Below are positions 18,894 through 28,536 of a DNA stretch of 64,000 bases, piece after piece. The translations under genes and the position numbers were made by a program. Origin of the DNA: Actinopolyspora saharensis (lineage in GTDB: Bacteria > Actinomycetota > Actinomycetes > Mycobacteriales > Pseudonocardiaceae); NCBI RefSeq assembly GCF_900100925.1, contig NZ_FNKO01000002.1, forward strand, positions 1,054,001-1,118,000. Reading direction: 5' to 3'. Numbering within the stretch: the first letter of the stretch is position 1; each line of letters starts with the position of its first letter. Under the pieces are notes generated by a model. That model was not told the origin of the DNA and did not search any database. It worked only from the letters and a program-made list of their open reading frames with translations.

Positions 18894-19297
18894 GCTGGCT
18901 CCTTCTTGAACAGCGACTTGGTCGCTTCGTGATCGGAACGTGTCCAAACCTCACCCGAAAGAGTGGAAAGGTCAACTATTTGGTCACTAGTCGCCAACCA
19001 ACTGGAGCCAAGAACCGTCCGACGGAACAACTCGGGATCAAGTTGCACACCGTGGAGCGAGCACCGCGAACGCAGCGCGCTGCCCAGGAGCCGAGCCGCG
19101 GAACACGGCCGCCGCGGTGCCGTGCGGCGGCATCGAGATCCACAATGCACCAACCGGGCTAGGACAGTCCGCAGTGGACCTCAGAGAACGGGCCGGGGCC
19201 CGCCGGGACGCGCTCGGCCGCCGCCCTCGGGAGCTGTTCCGCGCCGATCCCCCCCGACCTCGGAACCATCGGGACCCTCACCCGCTGCGGGAGGTGC
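18894..19297. other. Intergenic region, nothing recognised
   Basis: About 400 bp lie upstream of the S1 protease and downstream of the DUF574 gene. The protease promoter must lie here. No gene was recognised. Confidence 0.35.
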
Positions 19298-20218
19298 TCA
19301 CCCGTCGCGCGCGTCCAGCACCTCGTGCGGCAGGTACCCCACCGCGGCCAGTCCGTTCGCCGAGCGAGTGCTGTCCTGGGCCGCGTTCACATCCGGTTCC
19401 GGACGCCACTCCGGCAACGGAACCAGTCCCGGCTCGAGCAGTTCGTAGCCGGGCAGCAACGAGCGGATCCGCTCCGGGGAGCGCATGGCCAACGGGGTGT
19501 GCGTGCTCTGATAGACGTACTCGCTGCTGCGCACCTGGTCCACGGACATCGTCAGCGGTGCGCCGTGCGAGACCGCCAGGTAACTGCCCGGAGCGCAGTT
19601 GTCCCGGTAGCGACGCACGATCCCCGCCGGATCGTCCGCGTCGGGGACGTACGGCAGCACCGACACGGCCAGCACGGCGATCGGGCGACTGAAGTCGAGC
19701 AGTCCGGCCACCCCCGGCGCGGCCAGCACCGCCTCCGGCTCGCGCATGTCCGCCTGCGTAACCGTGACCCCTTCGGTCCCGCGGAGCAGCTCCTTGGAGT
19801 GGGAGACCACCTCGGGCTCCACGTCGACGTAGGCCACCCTGGCACCGGCACGCCTGCGCCCGGCGATTTCGTGAACGTTTCCGACCGTGGGCATTCCCGA
19901 CCCCAGGTCCAGAAACTGATCGATTCCCCGGTCGCAGAGAAAACGAATCACACGGCAGAGGAAGGCGCGAGTGGCACGGGCGTAAACCTGAATCTCGGGC
20001 ACCTCGGGCAGCAGCCGATCAACGGCCTGCCTGTCCACGGCGAAATTCGCCGTTCCCCCCAGGCAATAATCGAACATGCGCGCGGCGCTGGGGCACTGCA
20101 TGTTCACCCCCCGACCGTAGAGGTCCCCCGCTATGCGGTTCAGCGGCCGCCCGTGCGGCTCGTCCTGGGCACCACCGCTCCGGGCCTCGGGAGGACGAAC
20201 ATCCGTCATGGATCCCAT
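19298..20218 (-). CDS. DUF574 S-adenosylmethionine-dependent methyltransferase
   Basis: This protein of about 306 residues matches the actinomycete DUF574 (Methyltransf_19) family. Marks are SAARMFDYCLGGTANFAVDR, the SAM-binding motif IDQFLDLGSGMPT with the acidic YVDVEPEVVSHSK, and ADMREPEAVLA. A C-terminal ALAVSVLPYVPDADD-like block precedes SYLAVSHG. These proteins are often paralogous in actinomycetes and their substrates are unknown. ATG codons at 20218 and 20209 are both possible starts, with no strong ribosome-binding site. It appears to be a lone gene. Confidence 0.82.
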   Translation of the reverse strand: MGSMTDVRPPEARSGGAQDEPHGRPLNRIAGDLYGRGVNMQCPSAARMFDYCLGGTANFAVDRQAVDRLLPEVPEIQVYARATRAFLCRVIRFLCDRGIDQFLDLGSGMPTVGNVHEIAGRRRAGARVAYVDVEPEVVSHSKELLRGTEGVTVTQADMREPEAVLAAPGVAGLLDFSRPIAVLAVSVLPYVPDADDPAGIVRRYRDNCAPGSYLAVSHGAPLTMSVDQVRSSEYVYQSTHTPLAMRSPERIRSLLPGYELLEPGLVPLPEWRPEPDVNAAQDSTRSANGLAAVGYLPHEVLDARDG

Positions 20219-20431
20219 GGTACAGCCGACATCGGGAATTTCGGAACAGCACCACCCCGCCGAGAAGACGGGAAAACGATCTTCCGCGCAAAAATAACTC
20301 GCTGCGCTCTCAATCGTGCACAATTCGTGTCGACATCTTTCCCGGTGTCCCGCTCCGCCGCCCCGAAAACAGACCGGGACACCGGGTTTCTCGATTCACT
20401 TTCGGGAAAGGCGAGAACTCGTCCCGATGCC

Positions 20432-22027
20432 TCACCCGAAAGGGACTCGCAAGTCGGCGGGGTTCCCGTCCGGGGAGCCGAACGTGACGGTACCCCCGGA
20501 ACTCTCGTCCCGATACCGGGTGTCGACGGTGTCGATCACCAGCGCCAGTCGGTGCCCGGCGGGAACCTCCCAGGAAGTGGGACGCAGTGCCACTTCGACG
20601 CGCTGCTGCACCCCTGGCTTCCCGTTGCGCAGCGTGACCGGCTTGCGACTGATGAGGCTGCCCCGCCCCGCGGGGCCCACGTCGTAGAGGTGGACGAACA
20701 GCGAGACGCTCCGCGCGCTGGGAGTGACCGTCACGCCCAGCCGCGGGGTTCCGCTGACCAGGACCTCCTCGGAGCGGGGCTCGGTGGCCCAGACCGCCGC
20801 GTCCTCCCGGTCCACCAGCGGCAGCGGGACCCCCACCGGCATGCGGGTGAATCCCTGCAGTGCCCCGCTGACCAGGACGGTTCCGCTGTGGGCCAGCGTC
20901 GGGTCGCCCGCCTCGATCCGGTGCTGCCAGCTCGGCCGCTCGTCCGTGGGCAGCTCACCCGTTCCGGGGGCGAGGGGATGCCGCTTCCGGGGGGCGTCCA
21001 GGTAGTGCGTCTCGGTGCGGCGGCTCACCGCCCGCCAACTCGAATACGAACGCCATTCAGAGCTGTTGAGCGGCTGGAGCTCCACCCCACTGGCGGGCAC
21101 ACCCCGGTCGACCCCACGCAGGTGCTGGTCGAACCAGTCGGCCACCCGCTCCCAGACGCGGTTGGGCAGCCCGGCCGCCCCGAACAGTTCGGGGGTCGCG
21201 TGGTCGCCGGGGGAGAGCATCAGCCTCTTGGGCCCGTTCAACCGCTCGAACATCTCGGTGATCTGTCCGGGTGGGAACAGCGAGTCCTGCCAGGCGTTGG
21301 CCAGCAGCACCGCGGTTCCGTTGGCGTTGAGCTGGTCGATCCGGTTCTTCGGCGAACGCTCGCGGGCCATGTCCAGCTCGTCCTCGACGCGGTGCTGCCG
21401 GTAGGCGCGCTCCAGTTCACGCAGTTCGGAGCCGAGGCGTCCCGTGAGCTTCCCACTGGCGAGCAGCAGTTCGGCCGCCGCCGAGCTGACCGTCTCGTTC
21501 GGATAGAGCGAGGCGACCAGATCGGACCAACCGCTCATGGCCGCCACAGCGTCCACTCTGGAGTCCTCCGCCGCGGTGAGGGCGCTGATCCCGGCACCGT
21601 AGGAGATCCCGGCCATGCCGACGTGCTCGTCCCCGGCCGAGGTGTGCTCCACCGCCCAGTCGATCACCTTCCGCGCGTCGGCGACGTCCGCGGAGCCGGC
21701 GACCTCGACCTCTCCCCCTGATCCGTGGAAGCCGCGGGCCGTGTAACTGACGACCACGTATCCCGACTCGTGGGCCAACCTGGCCGCGGCGCCCACGTAC
21801 TCGATGTTCGGCAGCGCCCAGCTGGCCGGCATCACCAGCAGCGGGCGGGGACCGCGATCCGCTCCTTCCGGTTCGATGACCTTGGCCGCCAGTGAAATTC
21901 CACCCGATCCGGCTATCTTCGCCTCGCGGACGGTGAATCCCTCCGCGGTCGCGGCCGCGGGGGCCACCAGTTGACCGCACAGGACCGCGGTGATCGCGGT
22001 CGTGACGAGCGCGGGTAATCGACGCAC
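20432..22027 (-). CDS. Secreted CocE/NonD-family alpha/beta hydrolase (X-Pro dipeptidyl-peptidase-like)
   Basis: This 531-residue protein begins with a signal peptide (about 1-28, ending APAAATA). Its alpha/beta-hydrolase core has the nucleophile elbow GMAGISYGAG (about residue 150). Later acidic and His positions are plausible at LANAWQDSLFP and SPGDHATPELFG. The C-terminal half is a jelly-roll of the PepX_C type ending with EVPAGHRLALVIDTVD. The family includes acyl hydrolases and dipeptidyl-peptidases (S15). The GTG at 22027 follows GGAAGGGAG. It is divergent from the spermidine-synthase homologue. The substrate is unknown. Confidence 0.8.
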   Translation of the reverse strand: MRRLPALVTTAITAVLCGQLVAPAAATAEGFTVREAKIAGSGGISLAAKVIEPEGADRGPRPLLVMPASWALPNIEYVGAAARLAHESGYVVVSYTARGFHGSGGEVEVAGSADVADARKVIDWAVEHTSAGDEHVGMAGISYGAGISALTAAEDSRVDAVAAMSGWSDLVASLYPNETVSSAAAELLLASGKLTGRLGSELRELERAYRQHRVEDELDMARERSPKNRIDQLNANGTAVLLANAWQDSLFPPGQITEMFERLNGPKRLMLSPGDHATPELFGAAGLPNRVWERVADWFDQHLRGVDRGVPASGVELQPLNSSEWRSYSSWRAVSRRTETHYLDAPRKRHPLAPGTGELPTDERPSWQHRIEAGDPTLAHSGTVLVSGALQGFTRMPVGVPLPLVDREDAAVWATEPRSEEVLVSGTPRLGVTVTPSARSVSLFVHLYDVGPAGRGSLISRKPVTLRNGKPGVQQRVEVALRPTSWEVPAGHRLALVIDTVDTRYRDESSGGTVTFGSPDGNPADLRVPFG

Positions 22028-22302
22028 CGTTGCGACTCCCTTCCGCAGGAACGGCGGGGCGTTTCCGATCCGACGGCGCGGCCCGGGAAAACCCACCGAT
22101 CAGTGATCCAGGACACAGGGACGTCAGTAAACCTCGCCTACTGGCGAGTAGCAAGAGGTGAACGACTCTCACACGATTCACCCCTCGGCCACGAAAAAGC
22201 CAACCACCCGTCAATCCTCGTTTCGGCCGCTCGTAAGCTTGCACTCGGTGTAACCCCGAACCGACTTACAGCTACGAGCAGTGACGAGCGGACGGCGGTG
22301 AG

Positions 22303-23184
22303 ATGGCGAACACGACTGGTTCCTGGCTGCGTGAGCCCATACGCGACGACGTCGTGGACCTGTGGCGGCTGCACGAGGTCCACTGCACGGCCGACACCGA
22401 CTTCCAACGTGTCCTCATCGCGGACACCCACCTCGGTGTCACCCTGTTCTGCGACGACAACCCGCAGAGCGCCGAGAACGGCCAGCTGATCTTCCACGAG
22501 GCCGAGTTCACCCCCGCCGCGCTGCTGGCGGAGCAGCTGCGCAGCGTGCTGGTCATCGGGTGCAGCGAGGGCACGGTCCCGCTCATAGCGACCGAGCTCG
22601 GCGTCGAGCACGTCGACCACGTGGACATCGACCCCGAGTGCGTGCGGCTGTGCACCGACCACCTGCCCTACGGCTACACCCCCGAGGACCTGAAGCGGGC
22701 CGAGCACGGCGAGGGCGCCGTCCGGCTGCACTACGCCGACGGGGCCGACTTCGTCTCCGAGGCGCTGCGCCGGGGTGACCGCTACGACGTGATCGTGCTC
22801 GACCTGCCGGAGGAGGACGAGGACCAGGACGCGGGCCACAACGCGATGTACGGGCAGGGGTTCTTCACCACCTACCGGCAGCTGCTGAACCCGGGCGGGG
22901 TGCTCAGCACCCACGTCAGCAGGCCGCACCTGAGCTTTCCCACGGCCGAAACCGCGGAGAGCCTGCGCCGCCCGTGGCAGCAACTCGGCAACACCTTCGG
23001 CACCAGGGTCTTCTTCCGCTCCACCGAACACCCCTGGGCGGCGATCATGCTCGCCACGCCCGCCGAGGTCGACGAGCCGGTTCGGCTGATGCGGGAGCGG
23101 TTGCCCCAGCTCGCCCGCGCGCCGCGAACCATCGACGACGCGGAGCTGCGCGGGGCCACGTATCTGCCACTGGCCCTGCGCTGA
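22303..23184 (+). CDS. Spermidine-synthase-like (polyamine aminopropyltransferase) protein, soluble
   Basis: This 293-residue protein has a class-I methyltransferase-like core: VLVIGCSEGTVPLIA (glycine loop), DHVDIDPECVRLC (acidic ribose contact), HYADGADFVSEAL, and VIVLDLPEEDEDQD at the catalytic region. It resembles SpeE homologues, which transfer aminopropyl from decarboxylated SAM to putrescine. The glycine loop is GCSEG rather than the usual GGGDG, so function is uncertain. There is no speD nearby. It has no membrane segments, unlike the paralogue at 45868-47490. A terminator hairpin follows. Confidence 0.68.
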   Translation: MANTTGSWLREPIRDDVVDLWRLHEVHCTADTDFQRVLIADTHLGVTLFCDDNPQSAENGQLIFHEAEFTPAALLAEQLRSVLVIGCSEGTVPLIATELGVEHVDHVDIDPECVRLCTDHLPYGYTPEDLKRAEHGEGAVRLHYADGADFVSEALRRGDRYDVIVLDLPEEDEDQDAGHNAMYGQGFFTTYRQLLNPGGVLSTHVSRPHLSFPTAETAESLRRPWQQLGNTFGTRVFFRSTEHPWAAIMLATPAEVDEPVRLMRERLPQLARAPRTIDDAELRGATYLPLALR

Positions 23185-23225
23185 CCAGGGATAGAAAGAA
23201 CTGAAAAGGGCTGAAAAGGAGTGAA

Positions 23226-23270
23226 GGCCGGGGCGGGGAGCTCCGCAGCGGTGAGCTCACCGCCCCGGCC
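23226..23270. terminator. Bidirectional terminator between convergent genes
   Basis: GGCCGGGGCGG (23226-23236) and CCGCCCCGGCC (23260-23270) form a perfect 11-bp stem around an inner palindrome GGTGAGCTCACC. It is placed between two converging genes, with an A-rich stretch before it. Confidence 0.75.
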
Positions 23271-23278
23271 GGGCCCTG

Positions 23279-23542
23279 CTAGGAGCGGCTGCGGTGGAAG
23301 ATCAGCCGGTAGAGGATCAGCAGTATCAGCGAGCCGATCACGGCCCAGATGAAGCTGGCGAGGTTGAAACCGGACACACCGTCCGAGCCGAAGAAGGAAG
23401 TGCCGATCCAGCCGCCGAGCAGCCCGCCGAGTATGCCGATGATGATGGTGACGATGATTCCGCCCGGATCCTTGCCCGGCATGATCACCTTGGCCACAGC
23501 TCCCGCGATCAGACCGAACAGGATCCAGCTGAGAATGCCCAC
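23279..23542 (-). CDS. GlsB/YeaQ/YmgE-family small membrane stress protein
   Basis: This 87-residue protein has three hydrophobic helices. It shows the family signature: SWILFGLIAGAVAKVIMPG at the N-terminus, a glycine-rich IIIGILGGLLGGWIG centre, and FIWAVIGSLILLILYRL at the end. Members are small inner-membrane proteins of unknown mechanism, often induced by acid or envelope stress. The GTG at 23542 follows CGGAG. Confidence 0.87.
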   Translation of the reverse strand: MGILSWILFGLIAGAVAKVIMPGKDPGGIIVTIIIGILGGLLGGWIGTSFFGSDGVSGFNLASFIWAVIGSLILLILYRLIFHRSRS

Positions 23543-23657
23543 CGTGAACTCCGTTTCGTGGGTCGGCGCTACTACCTGAACGACTTTTACCCCAGAAGGC
23601 GGTGTTTCAAACGGAGATCCTCGTCATATCGGCGTGTCGGAGGCTCCGTCGACCGGT

Positions 23658-24743
23658 TCACTGCCGGGGCCAGTGCGGTGGCGGTCCGAACCTGCGCAGC
23701 AGGGTGACGGGAGAGGGGAACAGCGCACGGCCCGCGAAGTAGTTGACGCCCGCGAGCACCACCGCCACGAACGGCAGCGCGGTGAAGGCGGCAACGGCCG
23801 CAGCGGAGTGCTCGTTCCACCCACCGGAGGCAGCGGGCGGAGCCGCGTTGACCGTCAGCATCGCGTAGCAGGACGAGGCCATGATCACGGTGAACACGAG
23901 CGGGGTCAGCAGCACCCGCCGCTTGACGGTGGAGCTCGGCACGTCCAGCCTGCAGGCGGTCACGCAGCCGCGCCCGGTCCACACCAGGATCGCGCTGCAC
24001 AGCGCCATCATCGCGGCCATGACCGCGTAGGGCACCGCGCTGGACGCGAACGAGTACGGACCGGTGGGCAGCCAGTACGCCAGCACCGGCAGCGCGATCG
24101 CGATCGTCCCGGAGAGCGCGGTCGAGACGCCGCCCAGCCGGGTGGCGGCCTTGCGCGACCGGCGCGCCTCCCGCTCGGGCAGGTTGACGGAGTCCGGGAA
24201 CTCGACCGCTCCGCTCGGGATAGCGCCGGGAGCTCGCCCGTTGGCGTGGTGTCGCTGAAGCACCCCGTACGTGGGCGGGAGCAGCCCTCGCGTCCCGAAG
24301 TGGCCGAAACCGGCCGAGACCGGAGCGAGCACGGCGAGCAGCAGGACGACGATCAGAGCCGCGGGTGAGCTCCCCACCGCGGAGGTCGACCGCACGAGGA
24401 CGCCGATCAGGGCGGGCACCGCGAGCACGATCGTCAGGATCCAGCAGAGCAGCGTGAGGCGTCCGGTCTGCTCGGCCAGTGCCAGGTTCAGGTGTCCCCG
24501 CGCCAGGTGGGAGGGTGCTGTCAGCAGGACGCTGCCGGACACCAGCAGTGCCAGGGCGGTCAGCCCCTCCACCACCAGCACGAAGTTGGCCGTGCCCCAC
24601 AGCGCGAGCACGAGGGCTCCCGTGAGCACGGCCAGCACCGTCGAGACCGCGCCCGCCCTCCGGGTGGCGGTGCGGAGCTCGCGCTCCAGCGAGGGCGGGA
24701 CCTGGAGGAAGCGCAGCAGGAAGGAGCGGTCGGCCGGTCTCAC
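23658..24743 (-). CDS. Multi-pass membrane protein of unknown function
   Basis: This 361-residue protein has about eight hydrophobic segments in two blocks (about 30-150 and 205-345), separated by a basic hydrophilic loop containing LPEREARRSRKAATR. I do not recognise a family and see no catalytic motif. The GTG at 24743 is the start. It is divergent from the PAP2-like gene and downstream-adjacent to glsB in the same orientation, 115 bp apart. Confidence 0.6.
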   Translation of the reverse strand: MRPADRSFLLRFLQVPPSLERELRTATRRAGAVSTVLAVLTGALVLALWGTANFVLVVEGLTALALLVSGSVLLTAPSHLARGHLNLALAEQTGRLTLLCWILTIVLAVPALIGVLVRSTSAVGSSPAALIVVLLLAVLAPVSAGFGHFGTRGLLPPTYGVLQRHHANGRAPGAIPSGAVEFPDSVNLPEREARRSRKAATRLGGVSTALSGTIAIALPVLAYWLPTGPYSFASSAVPYAVMAAMMALCSAILVWTGRGCVTACRLDVPSSTVKRRVLLTPLVFTVIMASSCYAMLTVNAAPPAASGGWNEHSAAAVAAFTALPFVAVVLAGVNYFAGRALFPSPVTLLRRFGPPPHWPRQ

Positions 24744-25109
24744 TGGGCCGTCGGTCCCCTCGACTCGCCGCAGCGGGAGGCGCTTGCCGTTCCCGCCGCG
24801 CGAAGTTGTCCGGAGTGGAACGAGTTCTCGGTCGGTCGGCCGCTGCGCTGTTTCACGCCGGGCAGACTAGCAACATCTCCTGCCGGTGCGCGGCGATTCG
24901 GGCAAAAGCTCGCGCACGGGCAGGCCGTCGTGTCGGGCCGACCCCCGCACGCGGGGACTGCTCTCGGACGGCGCAGTCCCGCACGACCGCCCGTGGGAGT
25001 GCCCACTTCGGGCTGACCACTCCCGCGAAAGGCAGCTCTTCCGCCCCGTTCTCCGGTAGTGTTCGAACCTTCCACACCCGAACGAGCACCGGTTCGACGG
25101 AAGAGAGCC
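24744..25109. other. Divergent intergenic region
   Basis: This 366-bp gap separates two divergent membrane-protein genes. It should contain both promoters. No operator or gene was recognised. Confidence 0.35.
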
Positions 25110-25745
25110 ATGAGCACCCACACCTCGCCCCCGCGACGGGACTGGAGAACGGCCACGGCCCGCCTGCTGAACGAGGCGCTGGCTCCCTCGGTGATCGTCC
25201 TCGTGCTACCGCTGACGGTGGCCTGGCAGGCCACCGGGGCCGTGCTCCCGACCGTGCTGTGGAGCTCGGTGGTCGCGCTGACCAGCAGCGTGCTGCCGAT
25301 GGGCGTGGTCGTCTGGGGCAGCCGGACCGGGCGGTGGGACGGGCACCACGTCCGGGACCGCCGCGGGCGGCTGATCCCCTTCATCACGCTGATCGTGCTC
25401 AGCATGCTCGGATTGGCCATACTGATCTCGGCCGAGGCTCCGTGGCCGCTGATCGCGCTGGACATCGGCATGATCGTGAGCCTGTTCCTCACCGGAGCGA
25501 TCACCATCTTCTGGAAGGTCTCCATACACTCGGCCGTGGCCGCAGGGGCCACGGTCGTGCTGGCGCTGACCTACGGGGCGCTCTGGTGGCTGCTGGCCGT
25601 CGTGGTGGCGGCCGTCTCCTGGGCCCGCGTGGCCGTCGAGGACCACACCCCCGCGCAAGTCGTCGGCGGCGCGCTGACCGGAGCGCTCGTCGGCAGCGGG
25701 TGCTTCGCGATGCTGGTCGGAAACGCCACCCCGATCCCGTGGTGA
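25110..25745 (+). CDS. PAP2-like membrane phosphatase family protein
   Basis: This 211-residue protein has five to six TM helices. Degenerate phosphatidic-acid-phosphatase motifs are visible in the second half: KVSIHSAVAAG (active-site His) and WARVAVEDHTPAQVVGGALTG, which corresponds to the family's SRxxxxxHxxxDxxxG motif. The Asp of that motif is replaced by Gln (HTPAQ), so activity may differ. The usual KxxxxxxRP motif was not clearly found. Likely substrates are lipid or polyprenyl phosphates. The ATG at 25110 follows AAGAGAG. Confidence 0.68.
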   Translation: MSTHTSPPRRDWRTATARLLNEALAPSVIVLVLPLTVAWQATGAVLPTVLWSSVVALTSSVLPMGVVVWGSRTGRWDGHHVRDRRGRLIPFITLIVLSMLGLAILISAEAPWPLIALDIGMIVSLFLTGAITIFWKVSIHSAVAAGATVVLALTYGALWWLLAVVVAAVSWARVAVEDHTPAQVVGGALTGALVGSGCFAMLVGNATPIPW

Positions 25746-25809
25746 ACCAATATCGCCGCCGCGCCGCCCTCCGGTCACACAAGCAGCGGTGCGGCCCTGG
25801 GGCGCTCGC

Positions 25810-26406
25810 TCAGTCCGCCTCCCAACCGGTGAGCGCGGCACGCATCGACGCCTCGAAGAACTCGGCCGGATCGCCCAGCTCCACGGCCAGGTGTCCGCCG
25901 AGCTCGAGCGAGACCAGGCCGTGCACCGCGCTCCAGAGCGCGGTCGCCACCCGCAGGGGATCGTCCTGCCGCAGCACGCCCTGCCGCATCCCCCGCTCCA
26001 CGCTCCTGCGCAGCGGCTCGAAGGTGTCCGCGGCCCGCTGCTGCGAGCGCTGCCCCGGTTTCACCCCCGAAGGGGTCGAGCCGAACATGACCACGTAGAA
26101 GTGCGGGTCGTCCAGCGCGCTGGCGCGGTAGGCGCGTCCGAGCCGGAGGATGTCCTCGCGCGGGTCGCCCGTGCCTGCGACCTCGGCCAGATGCGCCCCG
26201 AACCGGGCGAACGCCTCGTCGAAAACGGCTCGCAGCAGCTGCTCCCGCCCGCCGAACAGCGAGTAGATGGCTCTGGTCGTCGTCCCGGCCTCCTGGGCCA
26301 GAGCTCGCAGGCTCACCCCTTCGGGCCCTCTCTCCGAGAGCTTCTCACCAGCCAGTGCGAGCAGGCGCTGCCGCAGAACTTCGTCGTGGACTCGTGGCCG
26401 AGGCAT
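25810..26406 (-). CDS. TetR-family transcriptional regulator
   Basis: This 198-residue regulator has an N-terminal helix-turn-helix (about 10-55) reading GVSLRALAQEAGTTTRAIYSLFGGREQLLRAV. The C-terminal ligand domain, with HFYVVMFGSTPSGVKPG and WSAVHGLVSLELGGHL, is typical of the WHG-type subgroup. It is divergent from the DUF4188 gene across 64 bp containing a palindrome, so it probably represses that gene and itself. Confidence 0.88.
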   Translation of the reverse strand: MPRPRVHDEVLRQRLLALAGEKLSERGPEGVSLRALAQEAGTTTRAIYSLFGGREQLLRAVFDEAFARFGAHLAEVAGTGDPREDILRLGRAYRASALDDPHFYVVMFGSTPSGVKPGQRSQQRAADTFEPLRRSVERGMRQGVLRQDDPLRVATALWSAVHGLVSLELGGHLAVELGDPAEFFEASMRAALTGWEAD

Positions 26407-26433
26407 GGACCCAGGGTAGATCCCGCGCTATTC

Positions 26434-26448
26434 TGAAACAGCGTTGCA
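26434..26448. promoter_or_regulatory. Candidate TetR operator
   Basis: TGAAACAGCGTTGCA has the symmetric form TGnAACnnnGTTnCA. It lies between the divergent TetR and DUF4188 genes, a typical position and size for a TetR operator. Confidence 0.6.
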
Positions 26449-26470
26449 AAACCTGATCGAGGATCCCTCC

Positions 26471-26959
26471 ATGACCGGGAAAGTGTTCAACGGGCGCTAC
26501 ACCGCCGACCTCGACGGGCAGGAGACCGTGGTCTTCCTGATCGGAATGCGCTTCAACCACTGGTGGCGAGCGGACAAGTGGGCCACGGTGGTCACCGCCA
26601 TGCCGCGCATGCTGCGCCACCTCGAAGCCCGCGACGCGGGCCTGCTGAACTGGAGGATGTGGTTCGGCCGCACGATCCTCGTGGCGCAGTACTGGCGCAG
26701 CGTCCAGGAGCTGCACACCTTCGCCACGTCCTCCTCAGCGCCGCACGCGACGGCGTGGCGCGAGTTCAACCGCCGCATCGGCGCCGACGGCACCGTCGGG
26801 ATATGGCACGAGACCTACCTCGTCGGCCCCGGACGCGCCGAAGCCGTATACGACAACATGCCCCCCTTCGGACTCGCGAAGGCCACCCACCACGTGCCGA
26901 TCGGACCGGGCAGGCAGACCGCCAAGGCTCGCCTCGCCCACGGCACCGACGAGACCTGA
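26471..26959 (+). CDS. DUF4188 (monooxygenase-like) protein
   Basis: This 162-residue protein matches DUF4188, a ferredoxin-like dimeric fold related to antibiotic-biosynthesis monooxygenases. Marks are VVFLIGMRFNHWWRADKW, MLRHLEARDAGLL, ILVAQYWRSVQELHTFA and VGIWHETYLV. The ATG at 26471 fits the region; ggatccctcc precedes it. Its likely control by the divergent TetR protein suggests an inducible detoxification role, but no substrate can be named. Confidence 0.78.
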   Translation: MTGKVFNGRYTADLDGQETVVFLIGMRFNHWWRADKWATVVTAMPRMLRHLEARDAGLLNWRMWFGRTILVAQYWRSVQELHTFATSSSAPHATAWREFNRRIGADGTVGIWHETYLVGPGRAEAVYDNMPPFGLAKATHHVPIGPGRQTAKARLAHGTDET

Positions 26960-27147
26960 CCCCGCTGTCGCTCCTCAGCTCCCCGCCACGAGGATCATCG
27001 GGACGTCTTCGGACACGACCGGGTGAAAACGCGTTTCACGCTCCCGGCCGAAACGTCCCACTTCCGGGGATGGCAAGCTCAGCGCTTCGGAAGTGCCGAG
27101 CCGCACGCCGGATCCCGGATCGAGCAACGGCGGACGAGGAGGAACGG

Positions 27148-27717
27148 ATGAGCACGGTCCAGCGAACCGGGCGCCCCGGAGAACCGGGGTACCTGCTGGC
27201 GGTCTACCCGAACCGGATCCGGCTGGTGCTGATGACGCTGGGCGCCCTGGTGTTCATCCTGTTCGGACTGACCATGTGCTACGAGGCCGTGACCGCGATG
27301 AGCTCGGCACCACGGGCGGGAGTCTTCCTGGCGCTCGGCGCCGCCGGAATCGTGTTCTTCGGGACGTTCCTGGTCTACGGAGCGTTACGCCTGTTCAAGC
27401 CGAAACCGGTGGTGCTGCTGGACAACGCCGGGCTGCGCGATCACGCCTCGCTGACCAGCGTCGGCTTCATCGGCTGGCACGACATCGCCGGGGCCGTGGC
27501 CGACACCGACGGCACCCAGCGCGTGCTGAGCGTCATGCTCGTCGCCCCCGAGAAGGTGCTGGGCCGCGTTACCGGATTCAAGGGCCTGCTGCTGCGCACC
27601 AGCACCAGGATGACCGGCACACCGGTCAACATCTCGCAGACCACGGTGGCGATGCCGGTACCGCAGCTCGCCGCCGAGATCCGACTCGCGGCGGAGAAGG
27701 CCCCGCGCGGGGTCTGA
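27148..27717 (+). CDS. STM3941-family membrane protein
   Basis: This 189-residue protein has two N-terminal TM helices (about 25-85) followed by a cytosolic beta-rich domain. Marks are KPVVLLDNAGLRDHASLTSVGFIGWHDIAG and the C-terminal VNISQTTVAMPVPQLAAEI. It matches the STM3941 family, whose function is unknown. The ATG at 27148 follows GAGGAGGA. Confidence 0.72.
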   Translation: MSTVQRTGRPGEPGYLLAVYPNRIRLVLMTLGALVFILFGLTMCYEAVTAMSSAPRAGVFLALGAAGIVFFGTFLVYGALRLFKPKPVVLLDNAGLRDHASLTSVGFIGWHDIAGAVADTDGTQRVLSVMLVAPEKVLGRVTGFKGLLLRTSTRMTGTPVNISQTTVAMPVPQLAAEIRLAAEKAPRGV

Positions 27718-27909
27718 GTTCCGCCGCGAAGCGGCCCCACCGCGGCTCCCGGGGGCGGGAACCGATCAGCACCACGGCCGGTGCGGCTAGCGAAGCACCG
27801 GACCGGCCCCGGCCGCGTCGACGGCCCGCGCCACGCGGTGACCCCGTTCCGAGCGCCACCCGGGCACCGCACCGGGAGCACGGCGGCCTCCGGTGCGCGG
27901 CGGGACGGC

Positions 27910-28398
27910 TCAGCCCTCGCCCGCGGGAAGTGTCTTCATCGCGATGTAGCTGGTCACCGCGACGATTCCGGGGAGCTCGGCGAGCTTGTCGGCGTGGAAC
28001 GTCTCGTAGGTGGGCAGGTCGGGAACCTCGACGTGGAGCAGGTAGTCGTGGTTGCCCGTCACGTGGTGGCACCGGACCACCTCGGGCAGCAGCACGACCC
28101 GGCTCTCGAACTCGCGGACGTCCTCCTTGGCGTGCCGCTCGAGCCGGACGCCGACGAAGACGCGAAGCCCCCGTCCGACCGCGGCCGGGTCGACAACGGC
28201 GCGGTAGCCGCGGATGGTTCCGGACTCCTCCAGGCGACGGACGCGCCGCAGGCACGGCGAGGGCGACAGCCCGACCCGCTCGGCGAGCTCCTGGTTGCTG
28301 ATACGGCCGTCCCGCTCCAGCACCTCCAGGATCGCCCTGTCGACATCGTCCATGCCCGGAAATCCCACCTCACCGCTGTTGGCATCCTGTTGCGCCAT
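27910..28398 (-). CDS. Lrp/AsnC-family regulator
   Basis: This 162-residue regulator has an N-terminal helix-turn-helix (DRAILEVLERDGRISNQELAERVGLSP, about 19-45) and a C-terminal RAM ligand domain with VVRCHHVTGNHDYLLHVEV. It is divergent from a gamma-lyase gene, which it probably regulates in response to an amino acid. The first ATG is at 28398; an ATG at 28353 preceded by GGTGAGG would remove 15 unconserved residues and is equally plausible. Confidence 0.87.
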   Translation of the reverse strand: MAQQDANSGEVGFPGMDDVDRAILEVLERDGRISNQELAERVGLSPSPCLRRVRRLEESGTIRGYRAVVDPAAVGRGLRVFVGVRLERHAKEDVREFESRVVLLPEVVRCHHVTGNHDYLLHVEVPDLPTYETFHADKLAELPGIVAVTSYIAMKTLPAGEG

Positions 28399-28536
28399 TC
28401 CATGCTAGGCGGCAATCCAATGCCGGGAGCGACGCAACGCACTGCCAAATCTCCCCGCTCGTGCTGACCCCGCTGCGGTCCCGGCCGCACACTGCCCGGT
28501 GTGACGGAACCTTCCCCGCAACAGAACAGGAGAGCC

